From Candidatus Omnitrophota bacterium (GTDB lineage Bacteria; Omnitrophota; Gorgyraeia; Duberdicusellales; 4484-171): DNA of 5,519 nt. Positions 5,442-5,519 of the stretch are shown one piece after another. The position numbers and the translations under genes are program-made. Within the stretch, counting starts at the first letter, position 1. Every line of letters starts with the position of its first letter. The DNA is taken from NCBI GenBank assembly GCA_021735105.1, contig JAIPHS010000064.1, positions 1 through 5,519 on the forward strand. Direction: 5' to 3'. Below the pieces are notes generated by a model. The model had not been told where the DNA came from. It searched no databases and worked only from the letters and a program-made list of their open reading frames with translations.

Positions 5442-5519
5442 TCTCCTGCCAGATTTTTTGGCTGATAGAAAAGATTCATTTCTATTGATTTTTTAGATAA
5501 TTTTATTGATTTTAGGAAT
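5442..5519. other. AT-rich right edge, nothing identified
   Basis: Beyond a weak GCCA/TGGC hairpin (5448-5462), I see no gene start, promoter of quality or repeat in this stretch. Confidence 0.5.

Noticed and set aside
5259..5465. Plus-strand open frame of 68 codons
   Set aside because: It reads straight through the 5336-5370 hairpin and the strong intrinsic terminator, lacks a Shine-Dalgarno, and its composition is that of translated T-rich DNA.
1..5519. CRISPR array, tRNA or rRNA gene
   Set aside because: There are no regularly spaced direct repeats of CRISPR size, and I saw no cloverleaf or rRNA segment on either strand.

Overview
The window looks like a stretch of an AT-rich genome (coding parts roughly one third G+C) from a bacterium with a periplasm. 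Two adjacent genes encode exported proteins with signal peptides, belonging to families (DUF4105/Lnb-like and DUF3015) typical of Gram-negative lineages. The exact taxon cannot be read from the sequence; an uncultivated or environmental Gram-negative lineage is a guess, based mainly on gene types and the style of the intergenic repeats. All five protein genes are on the minus strand, so transcription runs from high to low coordinates.

Region 1 (1-1882) is an exported-protein operon. A good sigma70-type promoter (1854-1882) precedes a DUF3015 gene (1275-1748). A DUF4105/Lnb-like gene follows 46 bp later and runs off the left edge (1-1228). A 322-bp gene-free spacer (1749-2070) carries the promoter and several small palindromes.

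Region 2 (2071-4787) is a compact three-gene operon: a TPR protein (4168-4650), a predicted PD-(D/E)XK nuclease (3377-4171) and a metallo-beta-lactamase-fold beta-CASP hydrolase/nuclease (2071-3363). The first two overlap by ATGA and the third starts 13 bp after the second stops. A consensus-quality promoter (4759-4787, 17-bp spacer) drives it through a leader of about 100 nt. That leader contains a compact hairpin and then a textbook intrinsic terminator directly upstream of the ribosome binding site, which is an attenuator or riboswitch-like layout. Two predicted nucleases with a protein-interaction scaffold under conditional control is the best candidate here for an undescribed system; its function cannot be read from sequence.

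Region 3 (4788-5519) has no convincing protein gene. It holds a short palindromic repeat, a 34-nt pyrimidine tract, and a block (about 4981-5280) whose G+C is about 56% by my count, far above the genes, packed with inverted repeats. After it come an AU-rich hairpin, two copies of a 9-nt motif and a strong plus-strand intrinsic terminator (5408-5441). This fits a structured non-coding RNA on the plus strand, or the folded end of a non-autonomous mobile element. I could not match it to a known RNA class.
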